Shown one piece after another: positions 11,048 to 22,700 of a stretch of 64,000 nt of DNA. The notes under the pieces were generated by a model. That model was not told where the DNA came from, ran no database searches, and saw nothing but the letters and a program-made list of their open reading frames with translations. Origin of the DNA: Cinnamomum chago (taxonomy: Eukaryota > Streptophyta > Magnoliopsida > Laurales > Lauraceae). Both the position numbers and the translations under genes were made by a program. The stretch's first letter is position 1; each line of letters begins with the position of its first letter. The DNA lies in the NCBI GenBank assembly GCA_038049695.1, contig CP142452.1, positions 78,085,501-78,149,500 of the forward strand. The letters are read 5' to 3'.

Positions 11048-14000
11048 ATGACTTCTAATGATGATGAAGATGTGGCAATCAAGGTTTGAAGCTTAAAATG
11101 TTTTATGCAAATATGTTTAGTGGAATTTAAATAGATTCTTAATGTCTCTTTGTTGTGATTAACAGGGAAAGTACACTGCAATGTTTTTGTGTTGGGTCCT
11201 CGGAACTGGTAGCCTCTTTGCGTGGAATAGCTTGTTGACAACCTTAGATTACTATATTGTCATATTCCCTGTATGCATTCATTTACTTCCCCTTCTTTCC
11301 ATCCATGGTTACTGTTCTTAAGATATTCATACTCAAGTTGAGTAACATTGTAACCATGTAACTGGTCAATTTTTTTTTTTTTTTGCTATCGACCCCTAGT
11401 GGTTTCTCCCTCTTCAGAACCGAAGGTTGAGTCCACTTGTACTATCATCTGGTAACCACAGGGGTTTTGCCCAGCTTTTCTCTGGGCCTTCGGAGGAATT
11501 ATTCCAGCCCAAAGGGTTGGAAACCCTCCATGAGAAAAAAAAAATGTAACTGATCATTTTGCTTCTATATAAATTAGAGAAATCGGAATGAGTGGATCTA
11601 GTTCTATTGTTTACTTTGTTGTGCAGGACTATCACCCCTCGAGAGTACTTACTATTGCAGTTCTATCTTTTGCATTTGGAATTATCACAATATTGACATA
11701 CTATGAAGCGGAGATGAATAACAGATTACGCAACTTGATTGGGTTTACAATTTACGTCATAGGTTCAGTATTAGTTCTTGTTGTAAGTGCTATTTATAGT
11801 GATTTTACTAGTTATCTTCTATCATCACTTCCTAGATTTTCCTCCATCTTATTAGTTATTCTTGGCGTACATTAGAAATTTACCACTTTTAGCAATAGTC
11901 ATTCACCCTTGGTGAGAGCCAAAGCATCTATTTGCTAGGCCCTATTGTAGGATCTTAGACCCCATTGAGATACCACTTATCCCAAAATCAATTAGTAATA
12001 GGAAACGGCACAATAATGGCTTTATGATGAGGCTGAGGGCTTGACCACAATTATGACCACTTAGGAGCGATGATGGACATTGACCTCAACACCCATTTTG
12101 TTGACTACTTTGAGAATTGTTGAGGTTGACGTTCACCCTCGTTCTTGAGCGGTTATAATCGTGGTTGAGCCATCGCCCTCACCATAAAATTAATATTGTG
12201 TCGTTTCCCATCACTAATTGGTTTTAGGATAAGTGGTAGCTCAATAGGGTATAAGATCCTGCAAGTGGTATTAGAGCCTCGTAGGTCGGGTGTTTGAATC
12301 ACGGGATACGCGTTTTGCGAGTTTGCAGCAAGAGTCATAGTGGGTGTGCCGTAGAAGTTTCTTCTAAGTGACAATCTGAGATGCATGCGCAGCTTGTGAC
12401 CAGCAAATAGACAACTTACTTGGGTGGTTGCTAAATGAATTAGTAATGTCAATTATGATATATCTTGTCTTTCGGTACAGTTTTCCATCAAATTTAACCT
12501 TACTTTGTTGTTTTTCCCCATGGTAGTTGAATTTGGCAACATCTGGAAATGGAAGTATTGGAGCTTATATTGGCATGTGTTCCATATGTGTTAGTTTTGG
12601 AGTGGCAGAAGGTTTTGTTCAAGGTGCAATGGGTGGTGATCTATCCTTCATGTGTCAAGAATTCATTCAGGTGATTTGTTAATTGTGACATTTCATATTC
12701 TATTTGGTATTGTTTGGTGAGGCAGCCTTTTGCCAATTAAAATAAGTTTAATCAATATAACAAAAGCATAACATCTTGATTACTTATAGATATTTGATGC
12801 AGCTATGCTTAATTTGAATCTCTTACTGATGGACTTGGATTTTTATTGAAAGTTTTTCTTGTTTGGATGTTCTTGTGGCATTGCAGTCATTTTCAGCAGG
12901 TGTAGCTGCATCCGGGACTCTAGCTTCTGTTCTTAGACTTGCCATAAAGGCAGCATTTGAAAATACCAAAGGCGGCCTTCGAAAGGGAGCATGTATATAT
13001 ATAATTCCATTTTTCTGATTTCTTTTATTTTCCATATTCTTTTTTGTTAATTTTAGATCTATCTAATTAATAGTTGCTAGCGTGAAAGTTTATGGAACAA
13101 TTACAACAAAATTGAAAACAGGTGAACAAAATTCATTAGCACGACGATGATAAAAACGTCAAATTAGCTCCTTTCAAGGTTATTCAAAGATATGATTAAC
13201 CATTTAATTAAGGTCCAATTTTATTGATTTCCAAGATCGGACGTCCATGTAGTCATTAACCCTATGTTCATGCTGCTTGGATCGGGTCCTGCCCATAGGA
13301 TTCAAGTTGAAGCCCCAATTCAACCCATTTGCAAACTACATAAACCCCATTGTGTTAGGTATATTGGGTTGTACTAGTACTAGGCACTTTAAGCTTATAT
13401 ATTTTTAAAAATAGGTATATTATTCGATGTTAGAAAACTTGTGATTCGGACTCGACTCGCCCAATGCAACAAAAGAAATTGACTTGGATAGATACAACGC
13501 GGAGACTAATGAGTGTCATGTTCCATTACCTATAAAATATAAATATGGATTTATTTACTTGCATTCATGATAATCATTTCAAATTAATAAATTTATATAT
13601 GCAAAAAAAATTACTGCAAATAAGGAAAATAAAAGAGAAAATATTGCATGTTAATTTTGTTGTTTTTTAAACTAAATATTGGATGTAATAGATTAAATAT
13701 AAGTTTTAAATCACATTTCAAACATCATTTGTAAATTGTTGACTTCAAACCCCATACATAACTACTTAAAAATTTAATATCAATAGTTTATAATTATATT
13801 TACCCATCAAAATGGTTAAGAATGCAAACAACTTATTAAAAATGAGATGACTCGGCCGAGTTAATTTCCCCTGTATTTGACTCGGTCTATCTTCAAATAT
13901 GATGACTCAGGAGAGTCAAGAGTCAACTCAATGAGCACGATAAACTTAAAAATATTTCATCCCCAATCACTTACCTATGGGTTTATTTTTTGACATGATT

Positions 14001-17000
14001 AAAGCTTTTGCTTTGAGAAAGCTTTACCAAATGACTACATCTCCACCCTTTAACTTATTGTAATTAACACTTGAGTTTTAACTGAGATTTGGTTAAATAT
14101 GTAGTCTTAGAAAATTGGAGTCTTCAATTGATACTCTTCCAAGAGTATTAGCTGGAAACCTTACTAGTAATCTAAGCGAAAAACCCCATTAGCATTCATA
14201 GGAATATAATGTAAATCAAATTAAAACTTTGAGCTTTGGAAGAAATGATTTATATTTACCTTTTGGTATTGCAGAACGTAAAGAACATATAAAGTAGGAT
14301 ATATGTGTGTCTGCATGTGTTCTTTTGACTTTTATACTCCAAATATGTGTCAAAGAATTATCACAACAATGGTTTGAGGCAGAAACTTCTTAACCAAATA
14401 AGTATAACCTATGATGCACGGATACTTCAAAATGGGTAACGTATTGTGTCGTATTATATCCGATACTTCACTTTTTATTTGTAAAATCCGTGTCCCTGCC
14501 ATATCTATGGCGTGTCCTTGCCGTATCCATGCCGTATCTGGACATCATAGAGTATAACCTAATTTCCAAGTCCTACACTATACTAAATATCCAATAGGAT
14601 GCATATCTATCACTTTTTTTGTTCGTCCCTTCTTCAAAATAAGCAAAATGTATAAATTTTTGCAGCATGTTTTTGTTTTCAAAGTAAGTTGTGCAAATTT
14701 TAGCAAAAATACTGTCCAATCTTTATGTTATACAATATATTTTATATGCCGCAAAATTCATGATATTTCTCTAAGGCCTATTCCATTTGGTTGCCAATCA
14801 CAGTGGTATTTCTAGCAGTCACAGCATTTTTCGAACTAGTATGTCTTCTCCTTTACGCATATGTATTCGTCAAACTACCAATCATCAAGTATTATCATTC
14901 GAATGCAGTTGTTGAAGGTTCTAAAACAGTTTCAATTGACCTTACTGTCACTCAAATTCAAGTCCAGGCTAATCCAAGTGTACGCATCAAAACTACAACT
15001 TCCTATTTTTACGAGTATCAACATTTTTTGTGCTAGTTTTCTAACTTGAATGTGGATTTATTGTAGGATGGAGAAGATCATAAACTATTAGAACGCCTGA
15101 GCAACAAGCAGTTATTACTAAAAAATATAGATTATGCAATTGATATTGTCCTGATATTTATGCTAACATATTCAATATTCCCTGGGTTTCTAGTTGAGGA
15201 CACCGGATCCCATGGTTTAGGCTCTTGGTAAGTGTTCATTTCCTAAATCCTTTTGTAACCTGCAGTTGGTGTTTTCTCATGTGCTAATTTAATTCATCAT
15301 TGTAAAGTTTTTTTTTTTCAATGTTTTAAAACATTGAGGCATATGATGCAATGGTACTGTTTTCCTATATAGTGGGGGTATAAGATTCATGAGCACGTCT
15401 TTTTAGTTTACAAATAATGGAAAGTTGATCTCATGAGTGCCTTCTTTTTTAATCTCTATTCAAAGTTTTCAAATAGGAGGCCTACTTATTCCATCACAAA
15501 TCTATCTTGATATCCCCTAAAATTGATGCTGATTCTACTTTGAAACTTGGCATTAGCCATCATATGATTTTATGATGATATAAGGTTGCACGATTTATGC
15601 CATGAAAATTTTAGAGGAGTGAAGACCTAAGACCGGGGGAGGCAATCTTTTCTCGGCTTGACATCTCATGTATCCCCATAGTTGTAAATCTCAGGTGAGT
15701 TACGAGGCCCTCAAGTGAGAGAAGTATACCGACCTATGGTGAGAAAAGGTGCATGCCTCAGTTCAAATCCAGGAGGAGCAAGGAAAAACTGGAGCATCGT
15801 ACCACTAGGGTAAGAGGGCCTTCTTATTTCTGAAGGCCCTTGAAGTAAGCCTCAAGTGTAAGCGCTGAACACTTTGAAAGCACCAATCTCAATTTTAGGA
15901 CCTAAATTTCATGGCTTAAATCTCATAAACTACCAACTCAATAGTCAATAGTACAGAAACAATGGCACTTTTGTTTATGCATAGTGACCTTGGCTTTAAT
16001 TTACTAGGCCAATAGTAGTAAAGAATCTGGTTAGTGCAATAACTAGCTTTATTTTTGCACTATAGCATGCCCTAGATCTCACTGAAGTCTCTATCCCATG
16101 TGCTCCTGCACATGTGATGAACTCATTTATCCTCTTTAAGTGCTTTAATGTGCAGAGAAGATCTATTAATACTCTCTATCAGATATTGAACTATTTATTT
16201 ATGCTTTACTGGAGTACAAACTTAATTTCATTCCTTTAGCTCCCATCATGTCTTCCTTCTTTTATTATTATTTTTGTTGTATCTCTTTCAGGTATCCATT
16301 AGTTTTGACAACACTGTTTAATTTGGGGGATCTCGTATCGCGGTACCTTCCACTTATTAACTGCTTAAGGATCACATCACGAAGGGGGCTCATGGTAGCT
16401 ACGCTTGCACGTTTCTTGTTCATCCCTGCATTCTACTATATGGCCAAATATGGTGACCAAGGATGGATGATCATGTTAACGTTCATCTTAGGGCTAACAA
16501 ATGGTTACCCTGCTGTTTGTGCTCTTATGGCTGCCCCTAAAGGTTACAAGGTCAGTTGAATACTACTTTATGCAGTTGTTTAGTCCGAAAAAGGGAATAG
16601 CATATCATCATCATCATCATCATTGGAATTGGCTACACAAATTATATTTCTCCATTTCGATCTATTTTGAGTCAAATCCTCTCTTAAGTTACACTCTTCA
16701 TATCTATTTTTACTACATTCATCTATAACCTTTTTGGTGTATTCATTTTCCTTAGTGGATGGCCATCCACATTTACTGCCAATCTTTTGCTTTCCTTACC
16801 GGCGTCATTACCGTACTATACATAAGTCATTCATAAGTAATTCGCTTGGCAAATATTTAGGAAAAAGTAATTTCTAGGGCACTTAAATCAACCACTATTG
16901 CAATATTATGGAGAAGTAAAGAAGGATCGAAACCAAACACAATTTATGTGGTTCGCACAAAAGAACTCGATCCATATGCAGTCCGGAAGAAATGATTCCA

Positions 17001-18437
17001 TTTCAGCCCACAAGGAGATTACAAAGTGAGATTCATGATTAAAATGGAAACAAGCAACTCATTTGGGTTGATTACAGATAATGAAAACTTATTTGGGTTG
17101 ATAAAATGTAACATGTTTCAGTTTTGCCAGTGTGGCCCATGATGTAGTGACCCAAAATGATCAATGTCATGGGCCTCAACATCCAAGGCCCCATATACAC
17201 AAGAAAAAACATCTTTTGAAGATCGGAAAATCCTACACACTCAATAATTCAACCTTCTTTCATACTAAAGTTGGATCATAGCTCAATTTTTGTAATGCCT
17301 ATTTATGTTGATGAAATTAAGGAAAGAACACTCTCATTTACTAGATTTTTGTTGTGTCTCTAATACCACTTATTGGGGCTCTAATACCACTTACTGTGCG
17401 TGTGTGTGTATAGAAACATGAATCACCACTATCGACAATCAAGAAGCCACACAAGAAAAGAGAAAACCACACAGAGAAATTTATGTGGTTCGACAAACTC
17501 GCTTACAATTTTTAGTTCACGGCTTATATTCCATAATATCAACTTTTCTTCAAACCATAGGCCCTAGTGTTAGAATTTAGCCTAATTACAGGATCATCTT
17601 TAATGGATCGGGTCTAAATAACATAATATGAAACACGTACGTGGATCAATCAACACTGGATGAGACGTCTTCTTCCTTGGGAATTTCTAACACTCTTCCA
17701 CAACTCCTCAAGCGTGATTCTAGATGGCAAATCTCTTAATTTCCTAGTGGAGATCATGTAACCCCTAAAATCCATATAAAGATTTTATTCTAAAATAATT
17801 CCTTCCCATCATGAAATTCCATTTAATTAGGGCTTTATCAAATCCCTCTTCTTTTAGGGAGTCTTGATTTTTCACTAATTATCTTCTCAAATTCAAAGAT
17901 CTCATGAAAGAGACTAAATCTAAATGAGTTACTTGAAATATATGCCTCTGACATAAGTGGGCTCCACACATTATTGGTCATGTGGTCATCGGGTTACATT
18001 CAGAAATTCCACCACCTAAATCTAAATGAGCAAGTTGTACATCCTTTTAGTTCACAAATTCAACTCAAATCAGAACTCAGAAGGACTCCTTGGGTCGACT
18101 TGAAAACTCGCCAATGTCTTTAAAGCCAGCCGATTTTCAATGTTACTATCACTATTTAGTAAGCATCAGTATTCGACATGACAATAAATAATTTAAATAT
18201 AGTTATCATCTAGAATGAGTTCCCATTTTGTAGTTGTGTTCCCTTTTTATTTATTTTTTCTCTCTTCTTCTTTTCATTTTTCCTGATTTCATTTTCTTCA
18301 TTTTAAGGGATTCTTCTCTGTTTCTGTAGGGGCCTGAACAAAATGCTTTGGGGAACATGATGCAAACATGTCTCATAGGTGGTGTCCTTGCGGGCGTAAC
18401 ATTTGGTTGGCTGTGGCTCATAGGTAAAGGGTGGTAA
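11048..18437 (+). CDS. ENT-A: equilibrative nucleoside transporter, 9 coding exons, 416 residues
   Basis: Exons read as 11048-11083, 11166-11270, 11627-11782, 12527-12670, 12887-12992, 14804-14979, 15067-15227, 16292-16550 and 18330-18437, all with GT-AG introns and no internal stop. The protein is ~416 residues, the usual size for plant ENT3-type carriers, with about 11 expected membrane segments. Family signatures are YHPSRVLT, RLRNLIGFT, FVQGAMGGDLSFM, KAAFENTKGGLRKGA, LPIIKYYH, FPGFLVEDTGSHGLGSW, AKYGDQGWMIMLT, APKGYKGPEQNALGN and the C-terminal WLWLIGKGW. ENTs carry nucleosides down their gradient or with protons; plant members sit mostly in the plasma membrane. The start was chosen at MTSNDDED, which matches the other two copies. 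Compared with ENT-B it has LFAWNS for LFPWNS in segment 1 and a more diverged VQG..GDLS motif. Substrate range cannot be read from sequence. Confidence 0.9.
11385..11553 (+). mobile_element. SINE-like insertion in ENT-A intron 2
   Basis: Its 3' half (TCTCTGGGCC, GGAATTATTCCAG, CCCAAAGGGTTGGAAACCCT, then poly-A) matches the tail of the tRNA-derived SINE at 35657-35830. The head is diverged, with no clear A and B boxes. It is absent from the same intron of ENT-B. Confidence 0.55.
11949..12260. repeat. Foldback (long inverted repeat) in ENT-A intron 3
   Basis: Two ~110-base arms, about 11949-12060 and 12150-12260, are reverse complements at roughly 80 percent: AGGATCTTAGACCCCATTGA on the left against AGGATCTTATACCCTATTGA when the right arm is inverted. 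The ~90-base loop contains host intron sequence (TTTTGTTGACTACTTTGAGA) that is also present in ENT-B intron 3. After the right arm come GTGGTATTAGAGCC and GGTGTTTGAATC, which resemble a primer-binding or tRNA-like motif. Transcribed with the gene, the arms would form a long hairpin. Confidence 0.7.
14405..14545. repeat. Degenerate CCGTATC/GTGTC-rich repeat in ENT-A intron 5
   Basis: Repeated words (CCGTATCCATGCC, CCATATCTATGGC, CCGATACTTC) suggest an old transposon remnant. No ends or target duplication were found. The rest of this 1.8-kb intron shows nothing recognisable. Confidence 0.3.
16860..17560. repeat. LTR-like remnants in ENT-A intron 8
   Basis: Two stretches contain AATTTATGTGGTTCG, and the first also has GGAGATTACAAAGTG. 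These words resemble the transcribed part of plant Copia LTRs, including the solo LTR at 44815-45312. Borders are not visible, so this is only a likely fossil trace. The flanking block around 17060-17340 is shared with ENT-B intron 8 and predates the duplication. Confidence 0.35.
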
Positions 18438-19632
18438 AGGGAGAGCTTGAATACGAACCTTATTTGGAGAGTATGTAAGATTGTTATATTTGTAAACTCA
18501 TGTTTGTTGTTGTTGTGCTATTTGGCTTTTATTCATGACTTGTTCAAGTGAAACTCACTGTGAACATGATTGGGAGAAAGATCAGGCAGAGCAACCCACC
18601 AATCAGAGAGACCCATCATCAATTTCAACAAAGTCTTATCCCATTTAGTCGTCTCAGCTTTGTGAATTTTATTTTTCATTTAACCAAAATTTTAATTACT
18701 GTCATTCTAATGGGAGGCTTATATAAGGCTTTCCTTTTTATTGCATGTTGGGATGGTGGTTTAGGAGTGATGCTTTCACTTAACGACCTAGGGATTGATC
18801 GTTGATCATATGTGTGAAATTAACTTGCCAACTGGGGGCGGAACAAGTGGGCTGGCAAATAAAATAAAAAAAACACCAAATTATTTCGGAGCTAATGGTG
18901 GGATGGGGCATGGGCCATACCAAAAAGCTAGTCCAAGCACAGGTCTTTTTAATTATCAAATCTAACATTAAGGCGCTCATGGGCCTGCAATCATGAACTA
19001 AGTACTTTAATAGAATATTAACTGTGCTGAAGTTATTCAGCCAAATAGGGATGGGGCATTGAGTTGCATGGAATTCCCGCGGATATCTTTAGTTCAGGGG
19101 GCTCCCATTTTGTGGATAGTAGGGGCTGAAAAGCCCACAAAGCCACATGTGCAGATTATACTTATGAAGTGAAAATTCAGAAATTTTTTTTTTTTTAAGT
19201 TGGGCAACTGTTGAGGAAACTTGCAGACCCAGGGGCTGGTCCTCAGGCATGTGAGTGATACAAAGATTCCAACACCACTCAATCATTGAGTGTGTTGGCG
19301 ATGATCATTAATCAGACGATTAGGACTTAGGACATGCAGTAGAAGAGCAGCTATAACATATCGCCATTAAAAAAAAAAAGGAACTAAAATAAACTACAGC
19401 TGACCCAATAGTTGGGCCGAGATTTGGACGATAATGATGAAGACTTAACAATTTGGATCACCAAATAGTTGTTCCCACACTTACAATAAGGGCCAAGCCA
19501 GTTATATGGTCAACTAAACATACCCAACAAACATAACCAACTAAAGATCCCAAAACATCAACAGATTGACAGTACAAAATACAAACATCACCCAACAAAT
19601 AGGCCAAAGATCCCCCAACAGAACACTCCATA
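18438..19632. other. Gene-free DNA between ENT-A and the dioxygenase pseudogene
   Basis: It includes the ENT-A 3' flank and a stretch at 18885-19150 paralogous to 42827-43160 downstream of the LRR gene. Shared words include GCTAATGGT, ATGGGCCATA, GTCTTTTTAAT or ATCTTTTTAAT, and CAGTACTTTAATAGAATAT or AAGTACTTTAATAGAATAT. Nothing else is recognisable. Confidence 0.6.
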
Positions 19633-21855
19633 CTAGGTTAGCGGTTTGGGCTCTAAGGACAGATGATCAGTCATTTGTCTTATGTACTCTATCTTGGCAT
19701 AGTCCAGAGACTTTTTGCCAAGGTTATTAGCTTTGAAGTAGTATGCATTATACTCTCCAAAAAAGAGCTTTCTGTATAGAGTGTTTCCATCTTTGTCCGA
19801 TAGCAACAATCCGATCATTGTACCGGAACGTGGGCTTGCAATTATCGGCACAGAGACTCTGGCCTTTGTCCTGTTAATTGTAACTCGATGTTCTGCGCTC
19901 TTGTACCTCCCATTGCTCAGTATCTTCAAAATCAAAGCAAACGGTCACTATAGGTATTTATGGTTATACATGGGAGTTCATGCTATATGCCTATTGGTCC
20001 TATCTAAAACTGTTAAAAAATGGGGCATCACAGATTGAGATAACCCTTTTGGCGCTTTAATATTGAGGTGTTTGCACTCACCTCCAATGTGTCCCCAATG
20101 TTAATGACGAGCGCGCCTTCCACTGGTGGGATCTCTATCCAGCCTTTGTCTTCCACCTTAAAGAAGAGCCCCCCAATGTCATCTTGTAGGAGGATGGTCA
20201 GGGCTACCATATCAGAGTGCCGGCTAGCGCCAAATGTAAGCTGATGTTTAGGACACTTTGGGTAGTAGTTCAAGTACACAACCCTGTCTTCTATGTACTG
20301 GGTCATAGTGGACTCATCAAGCTTTACACCAAGACCATTCAGTAGGGTATTCAGAATTTCATGGATCATCTTGTTAGTTGCTCGCGAGTAATTAAGGACT
20401 GCATCTCTGCAAACAAAAGACAGCTCAAACCTAAGAGAAAAGAAAATGGCTGGAAGCTGAAACTATACATTAATTTGCTTGCATGTTAATATAACCCATA
20501 TCTGACCCGCATAACCCCACATGTATTTTATACAAGTCAGTCATGGGTCAGATGAACCTGTCCCGAATCAAAATGAGTCGGGTCGGGGCGAGTTTAAAAA
20601 TTAAGTCTCCTTGGACATACTGAGGGACCGGGCCACGGTTCGGTCCCCCTGTATGTCCAGGACGCACCCGTCGAGTTAAAAAAATGTTTGCTCTATTAGC
20701 CTCCTTTCTTGCTTTTTAGTGTCTCGATAAAAGATTTCCTTACCCATCCAGAGAGTTGCGCAGGGAAAAGAGATGGATGGATGGGTAGATTCTCTAGTAG
20801 TCCTTCGGTTTGAGAGATAATCTCTCTATTCAATGTGTTTTAGAGAAGATGGAAGCCATGTTCAGCTAACTGCAGATGTAAAGGACGGTGCAAGCACAAG
20901 CACAAAGAGCTCAATTAAGAAATCCCTAATCACTTCCCTAATTTCCATGACTAAAATCGAGGTTAGTATCTAAAAAAAAAACCTAAAATGTCCTCTTTTT
21001 TTCTTTTTCTTTTGTTTATACAAGACTGAGAAGTTTCTTCAAACTGTAAGAAAAGAATTCATTTAGTTCTTCTCCTCTCTTACGTGGGTTACGTGGGGTC
21101 AGGTCAGGTTTGACCAGCAACGAGTGCGGTTTTTTATTTGCTGACCTGTTCAAAATGGGTCGGATGCAGGCTATGCTTAAACCTGCAGGCCTCAAGAGTA
21201 CCCAACCCAACCCATTTGCCACACCTCAACGGCATTGCCTCAAATTTAGTATAACCATGACGTACCTTTTTATGTTCTTTTGGTTGTACAAATAGTAAAT
21301 TTAATATAAACATCTCTTACCTACACTTTTTGAGGCCAAAACTGCATGGCCTATGGGTCGTATGTGTAGATCATTTTCAAATTATCCCTCTGCGACTTCT
21401 CCTGCTTAGGTAAAAAGCTCGTCCCATACACTACATGGGGCATGGCATTCGTCCTTTCAAAAAACGGTCTTCTTTTCCGGTGACAGGTTGAAGAAAGTGT
21501 GTGGAGCTTGATTAACAAGCTGCATCACTTCAAGAGGCACCCCATGGTTAATCACTTGGAAAAGGCCTAGCTTTGTAGCTGCCCCACATAGCTCATCCAC
21601 GACCACTCTCTTTCTCTTTTCCTCTCCTTTCAAACCCGACAAGTCGATCGGCTTGGTCAAGTATGGCGAAGCATCAATGATCACTTGTTTTGGATCAATT
21701 TGCTCATGGGGAGGGTGCACAAAACACAAGGGCACAAAGGAAATGTTGCTGTCGACAAGTCCTTTGACACCATTGCCTTCTTCAACGACAAATTTGAATA
21801 GCTCGGCCAAGTCGTGGCTGAAAATTGGGGAGGAGGTATCAATGTAAGTATCCAT
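19633..21855 (-). pseudogene. 2-oxoglutarate/Fe(II) dioxygenase pseudogene (F6'H/flavonol-synthase-like clade), three exons
   Basis: Exons on the minus strand are 21855-21321, 20406-20082 and 19923-19633. The DIOX_N part (VPLCFVHPP, GLFQVINHGVP, FFNLSPEKK) leads to the oxygenase core: RHSDMVALTILLQDDIGG with H-x-D, GALVINIGDTLE, the distal histidine in SAEHRV, and KARVSVP with the R-x-S motif that binds 2-oxoglutarate. The fold resembles feruloyl-CoA 6'-hydroxylase and related plant enzymes; the substrate is unknown. The end of exon 1 is broken. A TGA lies at 21457-21459, a frame shift precedes YGTSFLPKQEK, a TAG lies at 21351-21353, and another shift falls at the exon-1 splice site (FWPQK then C/RDAVLNYS). 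Exons 2 and 3 remain open. Unless splicing avoids these, it is a pseudogene with a preserved catalytic half. Confidence 0.85.
20613..20658. repeat. Short perfect-type hairpin in the dioxygenase pseudogene intron 1
   Basis: GGACATACTGAGGGACCG and CGGTCCCCCTGTATGTCC pair over ~18 bases with two mismatches and a ~10-base loop. It may be the core of a small MITE. Confidence 0.6.
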
Positions 21856-21912
21856 CGAGAGGAGAGACGCTTGTATCAGGGGAGTACTTGATGACTTAGG
21901 ATGTTTGAGAAG

Positions 21913-21932
21913 CTAGTATAATATATATAAAC
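21913..21932 (-). promoter_or_regulatory. TATA-box candidate for the dioxygenase pseudogene
   Basis: On the minus strand TTTATATATATTATA lies ~60-75 bases upstream of the start codon at 21855, a normal distance for a short 5' UTR. Confidence 0.5.
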
Positions 21933-22278
21933 GACATCCTTTGGAATTGTCAATGAAAAACAAACGATGTATGAATAGAGCCCACCCAAAATGACTAAAA
22001 TCAGATGGGCATTTTGATGTTGCGAATCATGGTTATTAAGATGATTTAGTATATTGTTTGAAGGAATGTTGATTCAGTATATTAGAGCTCAATCAGCTGG
22101 CAGATATCATTTAAATATAAGGCTTTCTTGCACAAGCTGCATTTTGGTGGGGCAAGAATTTTTTCTATTAATATCAGACTCTAAATCGGGCACCCATCCT
22201 TAAATGTTTACCGATCTTTAAACATTTTGCCCATCCTTAAATGTTTCACCCATATCCGTCCAAATGTTTTACCCATAC

Positions 22279-22564
22279 ATAGGGGTATTATCGGCCGGGC
22301 TAAGGCATATCCAGGCCCGGCCCAAGCCCGACACAGGCCTAAAAGTTAGGCCTGAGCCTGCCCATTTAATCAATCAGGCCAGGCTGAATTGGGCTTTTCA
22401 TTACTTTTGTGGGAATTAGGGCACTAATTAAATTAAATTATGTGCATTTCTTACACAAGCCGGGCCGGGGCGGGCTATAGGCTTTCTATCATGTAATCCA
22501 AACCCGGCCCAATGCGGGATAGGCCCAGATTGGGCTCGGTCTGGCCCACCCCATGAGCACCCCT
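22279..22564. mobile_element. Non-autonomous hAT element (MITE)
   Basis: The ends are TAGGGGTATTATCGGCCGGG and, inverted, TAGGGGTGCTCATGGGGTGG. The flanks acccatac (22271-22278) and acccattc (22565-22572) match at seven of eight bases, fitting an aged 8-base hAT target duplication. The interior is rich in GGCCCGGCCC-like words. There is no coding capacity. Confidence 0.75.
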
Positions 22565-22597
22565 ACCCATTCGGGCCATTACCATCCTTAAATGTTT

Positions 22598-22700
22598 CGT
22601 AGTGGTTGGAAGTCTTTTTGTTCTAGAGGTCCACGATTCGAATCCTCTGAGTGCCTGAACCGATACATGGTGCTTATGGGTGGGGTCAGGGGGTTCATGT
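22598..22700 (+). mobile_element. tRNA-derived SINE fragment
   Basis: An A-box-like TAGTGGTTGGAAG (22600-22612) and a B-box GATTCGAATCC (22635-22645) are at pol III spacing. There is no complete tRNA fold. Confidence 0.45.

Noticed and set aside
14791-15049. Stand-alone 62-81-codon frames
   Set aside because: They are ENT-A exon 6 read through into the flanking intron, not separate genes.
15660-15800. Possible SINE in ENT-A intron 7 (box-B-like GTTCAAATCC)
   Set aside because: No matching A box at the right distance; a diverged counterpart is present in ENT-B intron 7, so it may be plain intron sequence.
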